A stretch of 64,000 nt of DNA, taken from Flavobacteriales bacterium (lineage in GTDB: Bacteria > Bacteroidota > Bacteroidia > Flavobacteriales_F > PHOS-HE28). This document shows, piece by piece, positions 16,036-25,286 of this stretch. The notes under the pieces are model-generated. The model ran no database searches. It was given only the letters and a program-made list of their open reading frames with translations, and was not told where the DNA came from. Within the stretch, counting starts at the first letter, position 1, and every line of letters begins with the position of its first letter. The stretch is taken from positions 1 to 64,000 of the forward strand of contig JADKFY010000012.1 of NCBI GenBank assembly GCA_016717305.1, read 5' to 3'. Made by a program: the position numbers and the translations under genes.

Positions 16036-17863
16036 CGCTCTTGGCCAAGTTCCTTGGCTGGTCCACGTTGCACCCGCGCATTACGGCGATGTGGTAGCTG
16101 AGCAGCTGCAGCGGCACCACGCTGAGCAAAGGCACGAGGGCATCGGAGGTTTCGGGGATCTCGATCACATGGTCGGCGAGGTCTTTCACGACCGTATCGC
16201 CTTCGGTGACTATGGCGATCACCTTTCCTTTTCGCGCCTTCACTTCTTGGATGTTGCTTACCACCTTCTCGTAGCTCGCACCTTTCGTTGCGATAACGAT
16301 CACGGGCATGGCCTCATCGATCAACGCAATAGGACCATGCTTCATCTCTGCGGCAGGATATCCCTCGGCATGGATGTAGCTGATCTCCTTCAACTTCAAT
16401 GCTCCCTCCAATGCTACTGGGAAGGTATAGCCGCGACCTAGGTATAGCGCATTGGTGGCATTCTTGTAAATGTCCGCGATGTACTTGATCTGCGCCTCGG
16501 TCCCAAGCACTTTCTGTACCTTCTCAGGTATCGCATCGAGTTCATTCAGCAACCGATGGAAATGACCACCGCTGAGAACGCCCTTCTTCTGACCCACCAT
16601 TAAGGCCATCAAGGTGAGCACGGTTACCTGAGCGGTGAAAGCCTTCGTGCTCGCCACTCCGATCTCAGGTCCGGCGTGCGTGTAGGATCCTGCATGTGTT
16701 ATGCGCGCGATGCTACTGCCCACCACATTGCAAATACCGATGATCGTGGCGCCCCGGTTCTTCGCCAATTCGATCGCGGCCATGGTGTCGGCAGTTTCTC
16801 CACTTTGGCTGATCGCGATCACCAGGTCATCTTCCCCTACGATCGGGTTGCGATATCGGAATTCACTGGCGTACTCCACTTCCACGGGGATCCGCGCAAA
16901 TTCCTCGAACAGGTATTCGCCCACCATGCCCGCATGCCAACTGGTGCCGCAAGCCACAATGAGGATACGCTTCGCATTCACGAACTTCTGCTCATGATCG
17001 GTGATCCCTCCCAAAACGACCTCGCCCTTGGCCAAGTTCAAGCGGCCACGCATACTGTCGCGGATACTTCGCGGCTGTTCATGGATCTCCTTCAGCATGA
17101 AGTGATCATAGCCCCCCTTTTCCAAGGCCTCCAAGTGCAACTCCAGCTCTTGTATGAAAGGGGTCTTCTCCTGGTTCTTGACGTTCCTGATCTTCAGGCC
17201 ATGCTCCCGATCGATCACCGCGATCTCACCATCTTCCAGATAGACCACGTTCTTGGTGTGCTCCACGATCGGGGTGGCATCACTCGCCGCAAAATACTCC
17301 CCATCACCAATACCGATCACAAGTGGAGAGCTCTTGCGTGCAGCAACCATCATGTCCGGTGCCTTCTTGTCCAATACCACAATGGCATAAGCACCCACAA
17401 CACTTTGCAAGGCCAGTCGGACCGCCTCGGCCAGATCAACTTTCTCAGTGCGTTGGATGTCGTCTATCAAATGCACCAATACTTCAGTGTCCGTGTCGCT
17501 TAGAAATGAATGTCCCCTGTTCACAAGCTCCACTTTCAAAGAAGCATAGTTCTCAATGATCCCATTATGGATCAACACGAGATCGCCGCTTGTGCTCTGA
17601 TGTGGGTGTGCATTCACATCATTGGGTGGTCCATGTGTCGCCCACCGAGTATGTCCGATCGCAACCGTGGCCTGAGTTGAACGCGTACCAACAAAAGCCT
17701 CTAGATCGCTAACCTTGCCTTTGCATTTGTAGACGGTAAGTTTCCCTTGATCCATCAAGGCCACACCCGCACTATCATACCCACGGTATTCCAACCTCCG
17801 AAGACCATTGATCAGGATCGGGTACGCTTCTCTTTTGCCGAGGTATGCCACTATGCCGCACAT
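16022..17863 (-). CDS. glmS: glutamine--fructose-6-phosphate aminotransferase (isomerizing)
   Basis: 613-residue enzyme making glucosamine-6-phosphate from fructose-6-phosphate and glutamine, the first step to UDP-GlcNAc for peptidoglycan and LPS. I start at the ATG at 17863 so that Cys2 of MCGIVAYLG is the N-terminal nucleophile of the glutaminase domain (residues 1 to about 240). Two SIS sugar-isomerase domains follow (CGTSWHAGMVGEYLFEE; QSGETADTMAA; LGRGYTFPVALEGALKLKEISYIHAEG), ending in the conserved PRNLAKSVTVE tail. It is the last gene of a three-gene operon, 7 bases after the DUF4270 stop. No leader ribozyme is visible in that gap. Confidence 0.97.
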   Translation of the reverse strand: MCGIVAYLGKREAYPILINGLRRLEYRGYDSAGVALMDQGKLTVYKCKGKVSDLEAFVGTRSTQATVAIGHTRWATHGPPNDVNAHPHQSTSGDLVLIHNGIIENYASLKVELVNRGHSFLSDTDTEVLVHLIDDIQRTEKVDLAEAVRLALQSVVGAYAIVVLDKKAPDMMVAARKSSPLVIGIGDGEYFAASDATPIVEHTKNVVYLEDGEIAVIDREHGLKIRNVKNQEKTPFIQELELHLEALEKGGYDHFMLKEIHEQPRSIRDSMRGRLNLAKGEVVLGGITDHEQKFVNAKRILIVACGTSWHAGMVGEYLFEEFARIPVEVEYASEFRYRNPIVGEDDLVIAISQSGETADTMAAIELAKNRGATIIGICNVVGSSIARITHAGSYTHAGPEIGVASTKAFTAQVTVLTLMALMVGQKKGVLSGGHFHRLLNELDAIPEKVQKVLGTEAQIKYIADIYKNATNALYLGRGYTFPVALEGALKLKEISYIHAEGYPAAEMKHGPIALIDEAMPVIVIATKGASYEKVVSNIQEVKARKGKVIAIVTEGDTVVKDLADHVIEIPETSDALVPLLSVVPLQLLSYHIAVMRGCNVDQPRNLAKSVTVE

Positions 17864-17870
17864 GGAGTGT

Positions 17871-19214
17871 TCAGTATGTGGTAAATGTAAGTTGAAGTTG
17901 CATGGGCGTCGTTGGATGCTGAGGACCACATAGTACTACTCTGTTGACGCTTACACCTGCACTGCCGGAGGCCAATTCAAGACCACCGTTCGTGAAGGTG
18001 CCGCTGAAGACCCCTTGGACGTATCGGGTGATATTGAAGACGTAGGCGTTCGTTGCCGCATCATAGTTCCCACCGATCGCTTGTATGCCCTGAAGTTGAT
18101 CCGGAAGGAACACATCGCCCCCGGCACTCCCCTTCCTGAACACGAAGAGTTGTGCCGGAGGTCCGTACGACGGATAGAACACACCGGAGACGGGGACCAC
18201 CAATTCCGCCTTGGAAAGTGCCTTCCCCTCAGCTGTCCGTACCTCAAGCTCCGGAAATCGGATCGCCGTTCGCAAGCCGCCCAAGGCCTGAACATAAGTG
18301 GATGGTGCCAGTGCCGAGGTGTCCGAAAGTGCTTGGACCAACATGACCGCTTGGGTCCGATCGCGTTCTACCGTGGTGTAACGTACACTGTTGCTGGAGA
18401 TAGCAAGGTCCAGCACTCGTGGCAGCTGCGGATCACTGCTCAAGGTATCCTTGTAATACACAGTGACCTTGCTTGCACTGCTTTGTGTGTTGAAATAGAG
18501 CACACCGCCTTGATATGGGGCCTGCGTACCATTCTCCACGCCCACCTGTAATCCTTTGAAGAATGTCAAGAATGCTGTGTTGTCCACAAGGTCAGGCGTG
18601 TTGAAAGCGGACAGGAACCGACGAGCCAAGCTTTCCTTCAACCGAATACGCAATTGCGGTAAGGCCGTCACCCCACCGATCTCAGGTGAGGTAAAGGGTT
18701 CAGGGGTGAGCAAACTCGCATGTTCAGCCACCAGATCTTCACTAGCCACCTGCGGAAAATCGTCACTGTGGTACAAGCTGTCCACAGATAAGTCCTCGGT
18801 CAACTCATGCACGGTGAATACTTGGGGATGCAGATTCCCATATCCGTAGCTGGGGGTCTCATACGCCAAGGCCAAAACGATGCTGTCCGGCACCAACCCG
18901 ATCACTTCCAGCCCTTGGCCAATGTTGTTGGTGGTTAGGCGTAATTGGACCACGGTGCTAGCACGCAGGGTTCCGAAGTCCGGATCCGAATAAGAACCGA
19001 CCAAATTGCGCGACAAACCACTTGTGCGTATCGCACTATCAGGGAAGCTGAATGCTCGAATGGGCACTGTGTCGAACGACAAACCCAACTCCTCTCCCGG
19101 TAACAGGTCCAAACCCAGGTCCTCGTCCGGTTTACGGCATCCGAACAAGAGCGCTGTGCAGAATAAAAGTAGGAATCCCCTGTGTGGGATACAGACCTTG
19201 GCGTTCCATAGCAT
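17871..19214 (-). CDS. DUF4270 family lipoprotein
   Basis: 447-residue outer-envelope lipoprotein of a family found in Bacteroidota. The signal peptide ends in lipobox LFGC with Cys26. The mature protein is beta-rich, with ILVLAL-like strands (PDSIVLALAYETPSYGYGN) and a C-terminal FNITRYVQGVFSG segment typical of the family. Function is unknown. It lies between the glycogen synthase-like gene (12 bases) and glmS (7 bases) in one operon; this order is often seen in Flavobacteriales, hinting at a link to envelope carbohydrate metabolism. Confidence 0.85.
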   Translation of the reverse strand: MLWNAKVCIPHRGFLLLFCTALLFGCRKPDEDLGLDLLPGEELGLSFDTVPIRAFSFPDSAIRTSGLSRNLVGSYSDPDFGTLRASTVVQLRLTTNNIGQGLEVIGLVPDSIVLALAYETPSYGYGNLHPQVFTVHELTEDLSVDSLYHSDDFPQVASEDLVAEHASLLTPEPFTSPEIGGVTALPQLRIRLKESLARRFLSAFNTPDLVDNTAFLTFFKGLQVGVENGTQAPYQGGVLYFNTQSSASKVTVYYKDTLSSDPQLPRVLDLAISSNSVRYTTVERDRTQAVMLVQALSDTSALAPSTYVQALGGLRTAIRFPELEVRTAEGKALSKAELVVPVSGVFYPSYGPPAQLFVFRKGSAGGDVFLPDQLQGIQAIGGNYDAATNAYVFNITRYVQGVFSGTFTNGGLELASGSAGVSVNRVVLCGPQHPTTPMQLQLTFTTY

Positions 19215-19226
19215 GGGACCTTCTGA

Positions 19227-20045
19227 TCAGACCAATGCCTCTTCCAGGACCATCTGGTAGAACTCGCTGTGGGCCTCCACGTGTTCGCCATCCTTGGCAT
19301 GCGCCATGACCGGAACGCTCGAAGCCTTTACCGCAGTTTCCAAACCCTTGCTCAGTTTGGAATTTCCACGTATCACAGCATCGGACAACGACATACTGAA
19401 CTTGATCAGATCATCCGTGGTGGGCTTGTTGAAGCCTTTCAATAGCTCCTTGTCAAATCCTTCCATCTCCAACTTCTTGGCCATGTTCTTGTCCAGTAAT
19501 TCCGTCTTCTGATCGTAGACACTGGTTATGATCTTGGCGTTCTCAAAGTGTGGATCATCCGCAAAATGGTGACGTACATACAAAGGAACGAAGGCCGTCA
19601 TCCAACCATGGCAATGAATAATGTCCGGTACCCAACCCAACTTGCGCACGGTCTCAAGCACCCCTCTGCCGAAGAACAAGGCACGCTCGTCATTGTCGGG
19701 ACAGAAGGTCCCGTCCGCTTCGTGGGTGTCCGCCTTACGCTTGAAGTACTCTTCGTTGTCGATGAAGTAGACCTGCATGCGCGCGCTTGGTACACTGGCC
19801 ACCTTGATCAACAGCGCATGGTCCGTGTCGTTGATGATCAGGTTCATCCCGCTTAGGCGGATCACCTCGTGCAATTGGTGTCGGCGCTCATTGATACAGC
19901 CGAATTTGGGCATGAACACCCGTATTTCATTTCCACTTTCAAGGATGCCCTGGGGCATGTGCCGGGTAACCTTGGCCATTTCCTCCGGACCGTCCATGAA
20001 GGGTTGAATGGACTGGGATATAGTAAGGACCTTTACGTTCTTCAA
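19227..20045 (-). CDS. glycogen/starch synthase-like glycosyltransferase (short form)
   Basis: About 272 residues, matching the N-terminal GT5 catalytic domain only (IRVFMPKFGCINERRHQLHE; VPDIIHCHGWMTAFVP). Bacteroidota commonly encode this short form; full-length glycogen synthases of about 480 residues add a second Rossmann domain that is absent here, so catalytic activity is uncertain. I choose the TTG at 20045 (LKNVKVLTISQSI, aligned with the usual family start) because a strong promoter lies at 20085-20115 and would begin transcription inside any longer reading. It is the first gene of an operon with the DUF4270 lipoprotein and glmS. Confidence 0.85.
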   Translation of the reverse strand: MKNVKVLTISQSIQPFMDGPEEMAKVTRHMPQGILESGNEIRVFMPKFGCINERRHQLHEVIRLSGMNLIINDTDHALLIKVASVPSARMQVYFIDNEEYFKRKADTHEADGTFCPDNDERALFFGRGVLETVRKLGWVPDIIHCHGWMTAFVPLYVRHHFADDPHFENAKIITSVYDQKTELLDKNMAKKLEMEGFDKELLKGFNKPTTDDLIKFSMSLSDAVIRGNSKLSKGLETAVKASSVPVMAHAKDGEHVEAHSEFYQMVLEEALV

Positions 20046-20084
20046 AGTGGATGGAATTAGGGTAAGTGAATGGGAAAGAGGGTA

Positions 20085-20115
20085 CAAAAATATAGACTTT
20101 TTCCCGGAACATCAA
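20085..20115 (-). promoter_or_regulatory. promoter of the glycogen synthase-DUF4270-glmS operon
   Basis: On the minus strand, -33 TTG (20115-20113), a 20-base spacer and -7 TATTTTTG (20092-20085) match the Bacteroidota consensus. It sits in the divergent intergenic region facing panC and decides the downstream start codon of the first gene. Confidence 0.8.
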
Positions 20116-20167
20116 CACAAGGTACTAGCTTAGCCCCTCCTATCAACCCCTGAAACCCGCGCCGGAC

Positions 20168-21013
20168 GTGGATTTCATACACTCACCCACCACCATTGCA
20201 GATTGGTCCGCCAAGGCCCGCCGAGAGGGTGCATTGGTCGGTTTCGTGCCCACTATGGGTGCATTGCACGAAGGACACCTCCAATTGATCCACCGTGCCA
20301 AAAGGGATGGCCATCGCGTGGTCTGCAGCATCTTCGTGAACCCTCTCCAGTTCAACAATTCCGAAGACCTTCAGAATTACCCACGGCAATTGGAAAAGGA
20401 CCGTGAACTCCTACTGGATGCAGGCTGTAATGCCCTCTTCGCCCCGGAGAAAGAGGCCATTTTCGCTGATTTCACCCCAACCAACTACGATCTAGGTGGG
20501 CTGGACACCTATTGGGAAGGGCCCTCTCGCCCAGGGCATTTCAGTGGTGTAGTGAACGTCGTTGAGCGGCTGTTCCACTATGTTAGGCCCGACTTTGCGT
20601 ACTTCGGAGAAAAGGATCGGCAGCAACTTACCATCTTGGAACACATTGGCCGTGCCTATCGTTGGCCTGAACTGATCGTGCCATGTCCAACCTTGCGTGC
20701 TGCAGACGGTCTGGCCCTGAGTTCGCGCAATGCCCGTCTAAATGCCGTGGAACGTGAACAAGCAACGATCCTGTACCGTGCTCTACAAAAGGTATCGGGA
20801 TCCGCATTCAAAATTCCTGTGGATGAGCTGCTGGCCAAGGCTTTGGACATCCTGGCCACCGTTCCAGAGATAAAAGTGGACTACTTCGGGATCGCCGACC
20901 GCCACAAACTGGCACCTCTATCGGATTGGCATGATCGCACGGAGGCGATCGCCTTGGTAGCTGCTTTTGTTGGCCCGGTAAGGCTGATAGACAACATTAC
21001 GCTTCTGCGTTGA
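20168..21013 (+). CDS. panC: pantoate--beta-alanine ligase
   Basis: 281-residue pantothenate synthetase, which joins pantoate and beta-alanine using ATP on the way to coenzyme A. The nucleotide-binding signature PTMGALHEGH is at residues 28-37, FVNPLQF follows, and the KMSKS-like LSSRN is within GLALSSRNARL. The start codon is GTG at 20168 (MDFIHSP). The gene is divergent from the glycogen synthase operon. panD, often the next gene, is not here; instead a 28-codon ORF and a membrane protein follow. Confidence 0.96.
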   Translation: MDFIHSPTTIADWSAKARREGALVGFVPTMGALHEGHLQLIHRAKRDGHRVVCSIFVNPLQFNNSEDLQNYPRQLEKDRELLLDAGCNALFAPEKEAIFADFTPTNYDLGGLDTYWEGPSRPGHFSGVVNVVERLFHYVRPDFAYFGEKDRQQLTILEHIGRAYRWPELIVPCPTLRAADGLALSSRNARLNAVEREQATILYRALQKVSGSAFKIPVDELLAKALDILATVPEIKVDYFGIADRHKLAPLSDWHDRTEAIALVAAFVGPVRLIDNITLLR

Positions 21014-21060
21014 CCATTCATCCTTCCGTTGGCACATAAATTCGCAACCGTCCCTATCCA

Positions 21061-21147
21061 ATGAACACGGAAGCCTTTCGATCAAAGAACCGCCGCACAA
21101 TTCTTGCAAAGGCCATGGAAGAAAACCGGGATCGATCACGCCCATGA
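21061..21147 (+). CDS. possible 28-residue ORF
   Basis: ATG at 21061 opens MNTEAFRSKNRRTILAKAME and eight more residues, ending with TGA at 21145-21147 that overlaps the ATG (21144) of the next gene as ATGA. The peptide is basic and unrecognised. The four-base overlap suggests a translated leader that couples to the downstream membrane protein, but a chance ORF is equally possible. Confidence 0.25.
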   Translation: MNTEAFRSKNRRTILAKAMEENRDRSRP

Positions 21148-22166
21148 AGAAAGCCATCATCGGTGTGTTGAAAATGGCGATCCCCATTGCGCTAGGGGTT
21201 TGGCTTGTGCTGTACTTCTATCGCCAACTGGATGAAGGCCAGCGTGCGGAACTCTTCGATGCCTTCGGCCGTGCCAACTGGTGGTGGCTTGTGCTGAGCA
21301 TCGTGTTCGGTTGGATGAGCCATATGAGCCGGGCATGGCGGTGGCGCTATTTGCTTGATAGCATGGGCTATCGGCCGGGCTTCTGGAATTGCTACCACGC
21401 CACCATGAGCGGCTACTTCATGAATCTTTTGATCCAACGCGCGGGCGAGGCGAGCCGGGCAGCATTGCTATACCGCCGCGAAAAGGTCCCGTTCGCAAAA
21501 GGATTCGGATCCATCATGGCCGAACGTGCCGTGGACATGATCCTGCTTATGGGGTTGTTCGGCCTCACCATGCTCTTGCAATTTGACAAGTTGGACCTCT
21601 TCAAGGAGCGCATTGCTTTGTTCAGAGCTACCCAGGGCCCGGCAGAACCAGGAGGAGCATTCCCTTGGCTGTGGGTCGTAGGTGGCGTTTTGGTCATGGG
21701 GGCAGCAGCCGGTGCGTACTTCATGGTGACACGCCCTGTTTTCCATTCCAGGGTGATGGAGATCCTACGCGGGCTTGGCGAAGGCCTACGTTCCGTTACG
21801 CGAACAAAGCACCCTTGGGGCTTTATCTTCCATACCTTCCTGATCTGGTTCCTCTATGTGCTCATGTTCGCTGTTGGCTTCTACTGCCTACCCGAAACAA
21901 GCCATGTACCTTGGGCAGGTATCATGGCCGGGTTCGTGGCTGGAGCCATCGGGATCGTGCTGGTGCAAGGTGGCATCGGCGTTTATCCGGCATTCGTTGC
22001 ATTGATCGTAAGCATGTACATGCCAACGCCAGAAGGTGGTGGTCTATTAAGACCCGAAGCACTCGCCATGGGTTGGCTGATCTGGGTGGCCCAAACACTG
22101 ATGACGATCGTACTGGGCGGCATATCCCTACTTTTGATCTCCCGAACGAAGAACCCAGCCGTTTAG
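21144..22166 (+). CDS. lysylphosphatidylglycerol synthase TM region / UPF0104 family membrane protein
   Basis: 340-residue integral membrane protein with about eight predicted helices (for example AIIGVLKMAIPIALGVWLVL, WWWLVLSIVFGWMSHM, FVAGAIGIVLVQGGIGVYPA). The motif SHMSRAWRWRYLL followed by GEASRAALLYRRE is typical of the flippase-like domain shared with MprF; the cytoplasmic synthetase domain is absent. It is probably a lipid or isoprenoid-linked intermediate transporter, but the substrate is unknown. It is in the panC-radA gene string and is directly followed, without a gap, by the heptose adenylyltransferase gene. Confidence 0.85.
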   Translation: MKKAIIGVLKMAIPIALGVWLVLYFYRQLDEGQRAELFDAFGRANWWWLVLSIVFGWMSHMSRAWRWRYLLDSMGYRPGFWNCYHATMSGYFMNLLIQRAGEASRAALLYRREKVPFAKGFGSIMAERAVDMILLMGLFGLTMLLQFDKLDLFKERIALFRATQGPAEPGGAFPWLWVVGGVLVMGAAAGAYFMVTRPVFHSRVMEILRGLGEGLRSVTRTKHPWGFIFHTFLIWFLYVLMFAVGFYCLPETSHVPWAGIMAGFVAGAIGIVLVQGGIGVYPAFVALIVSMYMPTPEGGGLLRPEALAMGWLIWVAQTLMTIVLGGISLLLISRTKNPAV

Positions 22167-22674
22167 ATGACCACCGAAGTCGCAGAAAGTACCAAGGACC
22201 ATCGTGTAATGGAACTTTTATTGGCGCAACGAGCGGTGAATGTTTGGCGCATGAAAGGTGATCGCATCGTGTTCACCAACGGTTGTTTCGATATCCTGCA
22301 CCGTGGCCATGTGGAGTACTTGCAGGAAGCTGCAGCCCTCGGCGAGCGCTTGATCATTGGCCTGAACAGCGATGCCAGCGTTCGTCGTCTGGACAAGGCC
22401 ACCGACCGACCCTTCAACGATCAGGACAGCCGCGCCAAAGTGATCGCGGGCCTGCGCTTCGTTGATGCGGTGGTGATCTTCGATCAGGGACACACCCTTG
22501 GAATTGATCCAAGCCCTCGGACCGGATGTGCTGGTGAAAGGCGGAGACTGGAAACCCGAACAGATCGTGGGCGCCGATGTGGTAAAGGCGCGCGGTGGCG
22601 AAGTGCGTTCGCTTAAAATGGTGGATGGTTTCTCCACGACGAAGCTGGTCGATAAGATCCGCAATGGCGGCTAA
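22167..22674 (+). pseudogene. rfaE2: D-glycero-beta-D-manno-heptose 1-phosphate adenylyltransferase, frameshifted
   Basis: Nucleotidyltransferase making ADP-heptose for LPS inner core (the C-terminal domain of HldE as a separate protein). FTNGCFDILHRGHVEYLQEA contains the HxGH-type motif. At the GGG run 22487-22489 the frame is lost; deleting one G restores QDTPLELIQALGPDVLVKGG, DWKPEQIVGAD and FSTTKLVDKIRNGG, ending at 22674. The repaired protein is about 168 residues, normal for the family. Its last 11 bases overlap radA. It is probably functional if the indel is a sequencing error. Confidence 0.88.
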
Positions 22675-24055
22675 GCTCCGCTCCAAGTACGTGTGCCAGA
22701 GTTGCGGTACCAGCTACCCACAGTGGCTCGGGCAGTGCATGCAATGCAAGGAGTGGAACACGTTGGTGGAAGAGGTCGTGGACCGCGGTGAAGAGAAACG
22801 AGGAACACCACTTAGCATCAAGAGCCGCAGCCCGAAGCCGGTCGCGATCGATGATATTCCCGCACAGGACGGACCGCGGATCGCCTTGAGCGACAATGAA
22901 CTTTCGCGGGTGTTGGGTGGCGGCCTTGTTCCGGGAAGTATCACACTGTTGGGTGGCGAACCGGGGATCGGAAAAAGTACGTTGCTACTGCAAACAGCAC
23001 TGCGCAACCCACACTTGAAAACGCTCTATGTTTCCGGTGAAGAGAGCGAGCATCAAGTAAAGATGCGGGCGGAGCGTTTGCAAGCGGATGCTCCTGCTCG
23101 TTCGAAGGGTCCGGAAGGAAGCAACTGCTTCGTACTCACTGAGACCAATACACAGAACATCTTCAAGCACATCGAGGCATTGGATCCCGGCTTGGTGGTT
23201 ATCGACAGTGTACAAACCTTGCATACCGCTGTGCTCGATGCCAGCCCCGGATCCGTGGGCCAAGTGCGCGAATGCACTGCGGAGTTGATGCGCTACGCGA
23301 AGACCACCGGTGTGCCCATGGTCCTGATCGGCCACATCACGAAGGATGGTTTCATCGCTGGACCGAAGGTGTTGGAGCACATGGTGGATTGCGTGTTGCA
23401 ATTCGAAGGGGATCGTGATCATGCGTACAGATTGTTGCGTCCGCTGAAGAATCGTTTCGGTAGCACGAACGAGTTGGGTATCTACGAAATGCGTGGCAGC
23501 GGGTTGGCCGAAGTGGAAGACCCGAGCCAAGTGTTGCTCGGGCGTCGCGAAGAACGACCCAGTGGTGTTGTTGTAGCCGCTACAATGGAAGGCATGCGGC
23601 CACTGCTGATCGAAGTACAAGCCTTGGTGAGCTCCGCGGTCTATGGCACTCCACAACGCAGTTCCACCGGTTTCGATCTACGTCGTTTGAACATGTTGCT
23701 CGCTGTGATGGAGAAACGTTGCGGCTTCCGACTTGGGCAGAAAGATGTGTTCCTGAACCTGGCAGGTGGCTTCCGTGTGGAAGAACCCGCGATCGACCTC
23801 GCCGTGGTTTGTGCGGTGCTCAGCAGTAACGCCGACATTGCCGTGCCGATGGATGTTTGTTTCGCGGGTGAAGTGGGTTTGACCGGTGAAATTCGTCCTG
23901 TAACCCGCACAGAGCAACGTGTTGCCGAAGCGGCGAAACTCGGCTTCGGACGCATCTTCGTTCCGAAAGGCACCAAAGGAATTGCACCGACCAAAGGCAT
24001 CGAGGTGGTGCAGGTCGGGCGCGTGGACGAGGTGCTTGGGCAGTTGTTCGGGTGA
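22664..24055 (+). CDS. radA: DNA repair protein RadA
   Basis: 463-residue RecA-like branch-migration factor for recombinational repair. The start is the ATG at 22664 (MAAKLRSKYVCQSCG). The zinc finger is Cys11, Cys14, Cys25, Cys28. Walker A GEPGIGKST is at 98-106, the RadA-specific KNRFG motif at 262-266, and a Lon-protease-like C-terminal domain follows (NLAGGFRVEEPAIDLAVVCAVLSS). Full length. The start overlaps the end of the frameshifted rfaE2 gene, suggesting translational coupling. Confidence 0.97.
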   Translation: MAAKLRSKYVCQSCGTSYPQWLGQCMQCKEWNTLVEEVVDRGEEKRGTPLSIKSRSPKPVAIDDIPAQDGPRIALSDNELSRVLGGGLVPGSITLLGGEPGIGKSTLLLQTALRNPHLKTLYVSGEESEHQVKMRAERLQADAPARSKGPEGSNCFVLTETNTQNIFKHIEALDPGLVVIDSVQTLHTAVLDASPGSVGQVRECTAELMRYAKTTGVPMVLIGHITKDGFIAGPKVLEHMVDCVLQFEGDRDHAYRLLRPLKNRFGSTNELGIYEMRGSGLAEVEDPSQVLLGRREERPSGVVVAATMEGMRPLLIEVQALVSSAVYGTPQRSSTGFDLRRLNMLLAVMEKRCGFRLGQKDVFLNLAGGFRVEEPAIDLAVVCAVLSSNADIAVPMDVCFAGEVGLTGEIRPVTRTEQRVAEAAKLGFGRIFVPKGTKGIAPTKGIEVVQVGRVDEVLGQLFG

Positions 24056-24097
24056 GTGCCCTGCGGGAATGGAGAATTTAGAACGAAGAAGCTCGAA

Positions 24098-25267
24098 TTA
24101 TAGAGCGGCCGAATTGATCGCTTGAGCTGCTGCATAGCCCGTGCTGAAAGCGCCTTGCAACAAGAACCCACCTGTTGGTGCATCCCAATCCAGCATTTCA
24201 CCAGCAACGTAAAGGTGTGGGTGCTTGATCAGCGAAAAGTCCTCGGCTACTTCTTCCATCGCAATTCCTCCGACCGTACTGATCGCTTCCTCGATCGGCC
24301 GAAGCTTGGAAATGGAAAGTCGAAGGGCCTTGATGTCCTCGGCCAGATAGCCTGCGAGGTAACGCTCCTTGGGCGTAAATGCTTTCACCAAGGCGACTGA
24401 CGCACGGTCCATATTAAGTGCAGCCATGCGTTCGTTCCATGAAGAGTCCTGGTACTTGGCCCTTAGCTCATCCAAGGTACTGTCGGGCTTGAGGTCCAGT
24501 ATCAATTCCGCAGTGCCGCCATTCTGTAGTTGCGCACGGATCAATGGCACGATCGGATAGATCGCATTCCCTTCCAAACCGTATTCCGTGATCGTTGCTT
24601 CGCCACGAATTGTGCGCTCGCCAACTGTGATGGAAATGTTCTTCAACGGCTTGCCAGCATGTACACTCATGGCCTCAGGAAGATCTACTTCGACACCACA
24701 ATTGCTTGCTTGGAACGGAACTGTGCGTAAACCGATCGATTCGAAATATGCGAGCCACTCACCTGTTGATCCAGTCTTGGCCCAAGATGCTCCACCCAAT
24801 GCGAAGAGCGTTCGATCTGCGTCCACCGAAATGCGTGATCCTTGGTGTTCAAAGACCGGTCGAACCTTTTCATCAAAACCGACGAAGCTGTGTTGCATGT
24901 GGATGTGAACCCCTTTCTTCTTCAGCCGTTCCATTATCGCTTTCAATACCTCGGCGGGTTTGATGCCACGTTCCGGAAAGACGCGACCACTGGAACCCAC
25001 GTAAGTAGGGATACCGAGTTCTGAAAGCCACGTGCGCAATGCTGCAGGATCGAATTCGCGCACTGCATCACGCATCCGATCGCTGGGCGTGAAGTGTTGC
25101 AAGAAGTCCTCTGCACTGTTGGTTATGTTCAATCCACCTTCACCGGCAACCAAGAACTTTCGACCCAAGGTGCGACCCTGTTCGTACAGGTGCACTTCGC
25201 ATGTGTCCGCAAGCCGATCGGCAGCGATCATGCCTGCTGGTCCGCCACCGATGATCGCTACGTGCAT
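24098..25267 (-). CDS. BaiN/HI0933-like FAD-dependent oxidoreductase (TIGR03862-type)
   Basis: 389-residue flavoprotein. I start at the ATG at 25267, which puts the FAD-binding Rossmann motif GGGPAGMIAADRLAD right at the N-terminus (MHVAIIGGGPAG). EQGRTLGRKFLVAGEGGLNITN is the diagnostic segment of the HI0933/YhiN family. The C-terminal FAD motif is VAGEMLDWDAPTGGFLLQGA. Substrates of this family are mostly undefined. It is 19 bases downstream of the beta-lactamase-like gene on the same strand and ends convergent to radA. Confidence 0.88.
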   Translation of the reverse strand: MHVAIIGGGPAGMIAADRLADTCEVHLYEQGRTLGRKFLVAGEGGLNITNSAEDFLQHFTPSDRMRDAVREFDPAALRTWLSELGIPTYVGSSGRVFPERGIKPAEVLKAIMERLKKKGVHIHMQHSFVGFDEKVRPVFEHQGSRISVDADRTLFALGGASWAKTGSTGEWLAYFESIGLRTVPFQASNCGVEVDLPEAMSVHAGKPLKNISITVGERTIRGEATITEYGLEGNAIYPIVPLIRAQLQNGGTAELILDLKPDSTLDELRAKYQDSSWNERMAALNMDRASVALVKAFTPKERYLAGYLAEDIKALRLSISKLRPIEEAISTVGGIAMEEVAEDFSLIKHPHLYVAGEMLDWDAPTGGFLLQGAFSTGYAAAQAINSAAL

Positions 25268-25286
25268 GGCGGCGAAGTTATTCGCT

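Noticed and set aside
17864..17870. glmS leader ribozyme
   Set aside because: Only seven bases separate glmS from the preceding gene, so there is no room for one; this regulation is not expected in Bacteroidota.
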